A stretch of DNA of 64,000 bases from Lomentospora prolificans (lineage: Eukaryota; Ascomycota; Sordariomycetes; Microascales; Microascaceae): positions 1,984,001 to 2,048,000 of the forward strand of contig JARFXM010000008.1 of assembly GCA_029532625.1 (NCBI GenBank). Reading direction: 5' to 3'. A model generated the notes under the pieces. It ran no database searches. It was not told where the DNA came from and saw only the letters and a program-made list of their open reading frames with translations. Position numbers and translations under genes: made by a program. Of the stretch, positions 63,319 through 64,000 are shown piece after piece; position 1 is the first letter of the stretch; each line of letters begins with the position of its first letter.

Positions 63319-64000
63319 TGCTCGGGGATAGAGCGGACTATCACGCTAACAATTAAAACCGCCTCTACTTCTGCTCACTGTCTACTACAAGTATGGTCCG
63401 CCTGTCTCTTTTTTGGGCCGCGCGAGATCGGGCCTTTGCCTTCAAAGGAAGATCAACGTGGGTCGTGGACGGTCAGTAACTTTCGGACGGCCAAAGGCGA
63501 TGATGGGTTAGTATATCGTCAGGAGATGGGTTGCGGGCAACAGAAGTGATATGGGAGTATCTTGGAGACAGAGAACTGATAGTGAGAAATTGGTAGAGCA
63601 TAGACACAAAAGCTGGAATGAACAAATCGCGAGGCATGTGGTACTTGTACTTCCGAGTGGCCCAAGCAGCGACAGGTTCAGGTGTTGCAAACTGGGGTAC
63701 AGTGCGAGAGGACCGGCGTCAGAGGAGGCGGGGCCAGCGGGTGCACAGCTGGCTGCATTTTCTGCGTGCTCGAAGACGGTGTCCAGCGCATGACAGCCAG
63801 CGGGGAAACAATCCGAGGGGCTTGTGGCACGGAAGAACCCAGCCAAAAATTCAAATGGCTGGACTGGGGCGGAGAACCCACAGTGTAATTAATGACTGAT
63901 ACAGTATGGTTTCATGCTCAGTCAGTTTGCTGGACGTAGCGGATACGACCTTACAATCAAGGCAGAAAAAGAAATGGTTGAGAGGGGGGGAAAGCAGGGT
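63319..64000. other. right-edge region upstream of paralogue B
   Basis: 682 bp containing the promoter of paralogue B. Short open frames on both strands overlap each other and lack features. No gene recognised up to the window end. Confidence 0.4.

Noticed and set aside
1..64000. CRISPR arrays, bacterial operons, insertion sequences, secondary-metabolite or prophage-like clusters
   Set aside because: None seen; all supported genes are eukaryotic, single-gene units with spliceosomal introns or plain fungal ORFs.

Overview
This window is nuclear DNA of a filamentous ascomycete (Pezizomycotina). The class Sordariomycetes is likely, but this is inference from protein flavour and not proven. The signs are short spliceosomal introns (mostly 62-140 nt) with GTATGT/GTAAGT-type donors, CTAAC/CTGAC branch points and CAG/TAG acceptors; typical fungal orthologues (Sde2, Get2, Sec31, Gep3, stand-alone PPIE-type RRM protein); polyQ and proline-rich regulators; and no operons or prokaryotic signals. 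I support 22 protein genes and no convincing tRNA, CRISPR or intact transposon.

Layout. 1-5941: GEP3 (partial, minus) diverges from mitoribosomal MRP49/mL61 (plus), which converges on a HECT ubiquitin ligase (minus). 5942-8685 has no recognisable gene. 8686-13459: ribosomal protein eS10 (minus), SDE2 (plus), COX12 (minus), a B12D/NDUFA4-like mitochondrial protein (plus), and a small RRM protein (minus). 13871-25085: secreted PL26-type rhamnogalacturonan exolyase (minus), SEC31 (plus), GET2 (plus), TMEM135-like membrane protein (minus, frame broken). 25086-30939 is a gene desert ending in the long leader of a bHLH regulator (30940-32476). 32477-36096 is another desert. 36097-39286: secreted DJ-1/PfpI protein (plus, frame broken) convergent with GAPDH (minus, with a 604-nt coding intron and a probable leader intron). 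39713-44415 is a third desert. 44416-55123: Ebp1-like elongation factor (minus, frame broken), UFD1 (minus), RVB2 (plus), LIN1 (minus). 56722-63318: a 1000-residue coiled-coil protein (plus) and two neighbouring minus-strand paralogues sharing a short fungal nuclear domain.

The genes are mostly housekeeping: mitochondrial translation and respiration (GEP3, MRP49, COX12, B12D), splicing (SDE2, the PPIE-type RRM, LIN1), secretion and membrane insertion (SEC31, GET2), ubiquitin-dependent turnover (HECT ligase, UFD1), chromatin and transcription (RVB2, Ebp1-like, bHLH).

The most interesting observations are structural. Two genes (COX12 and MRP49) have introns that split into two complete introns around a 3-nt microexon. 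Three genes are each broken by one base in a six-C tract. Two introns (HECT ligase, DJ-1) are multiples of three and stop-free, so retention leaves the frame open. Two adjacent genes near the right edge share a domain and an identical intron position and phase. All intron calls come from reading splice motifs and checking phase; no transcript data were available.
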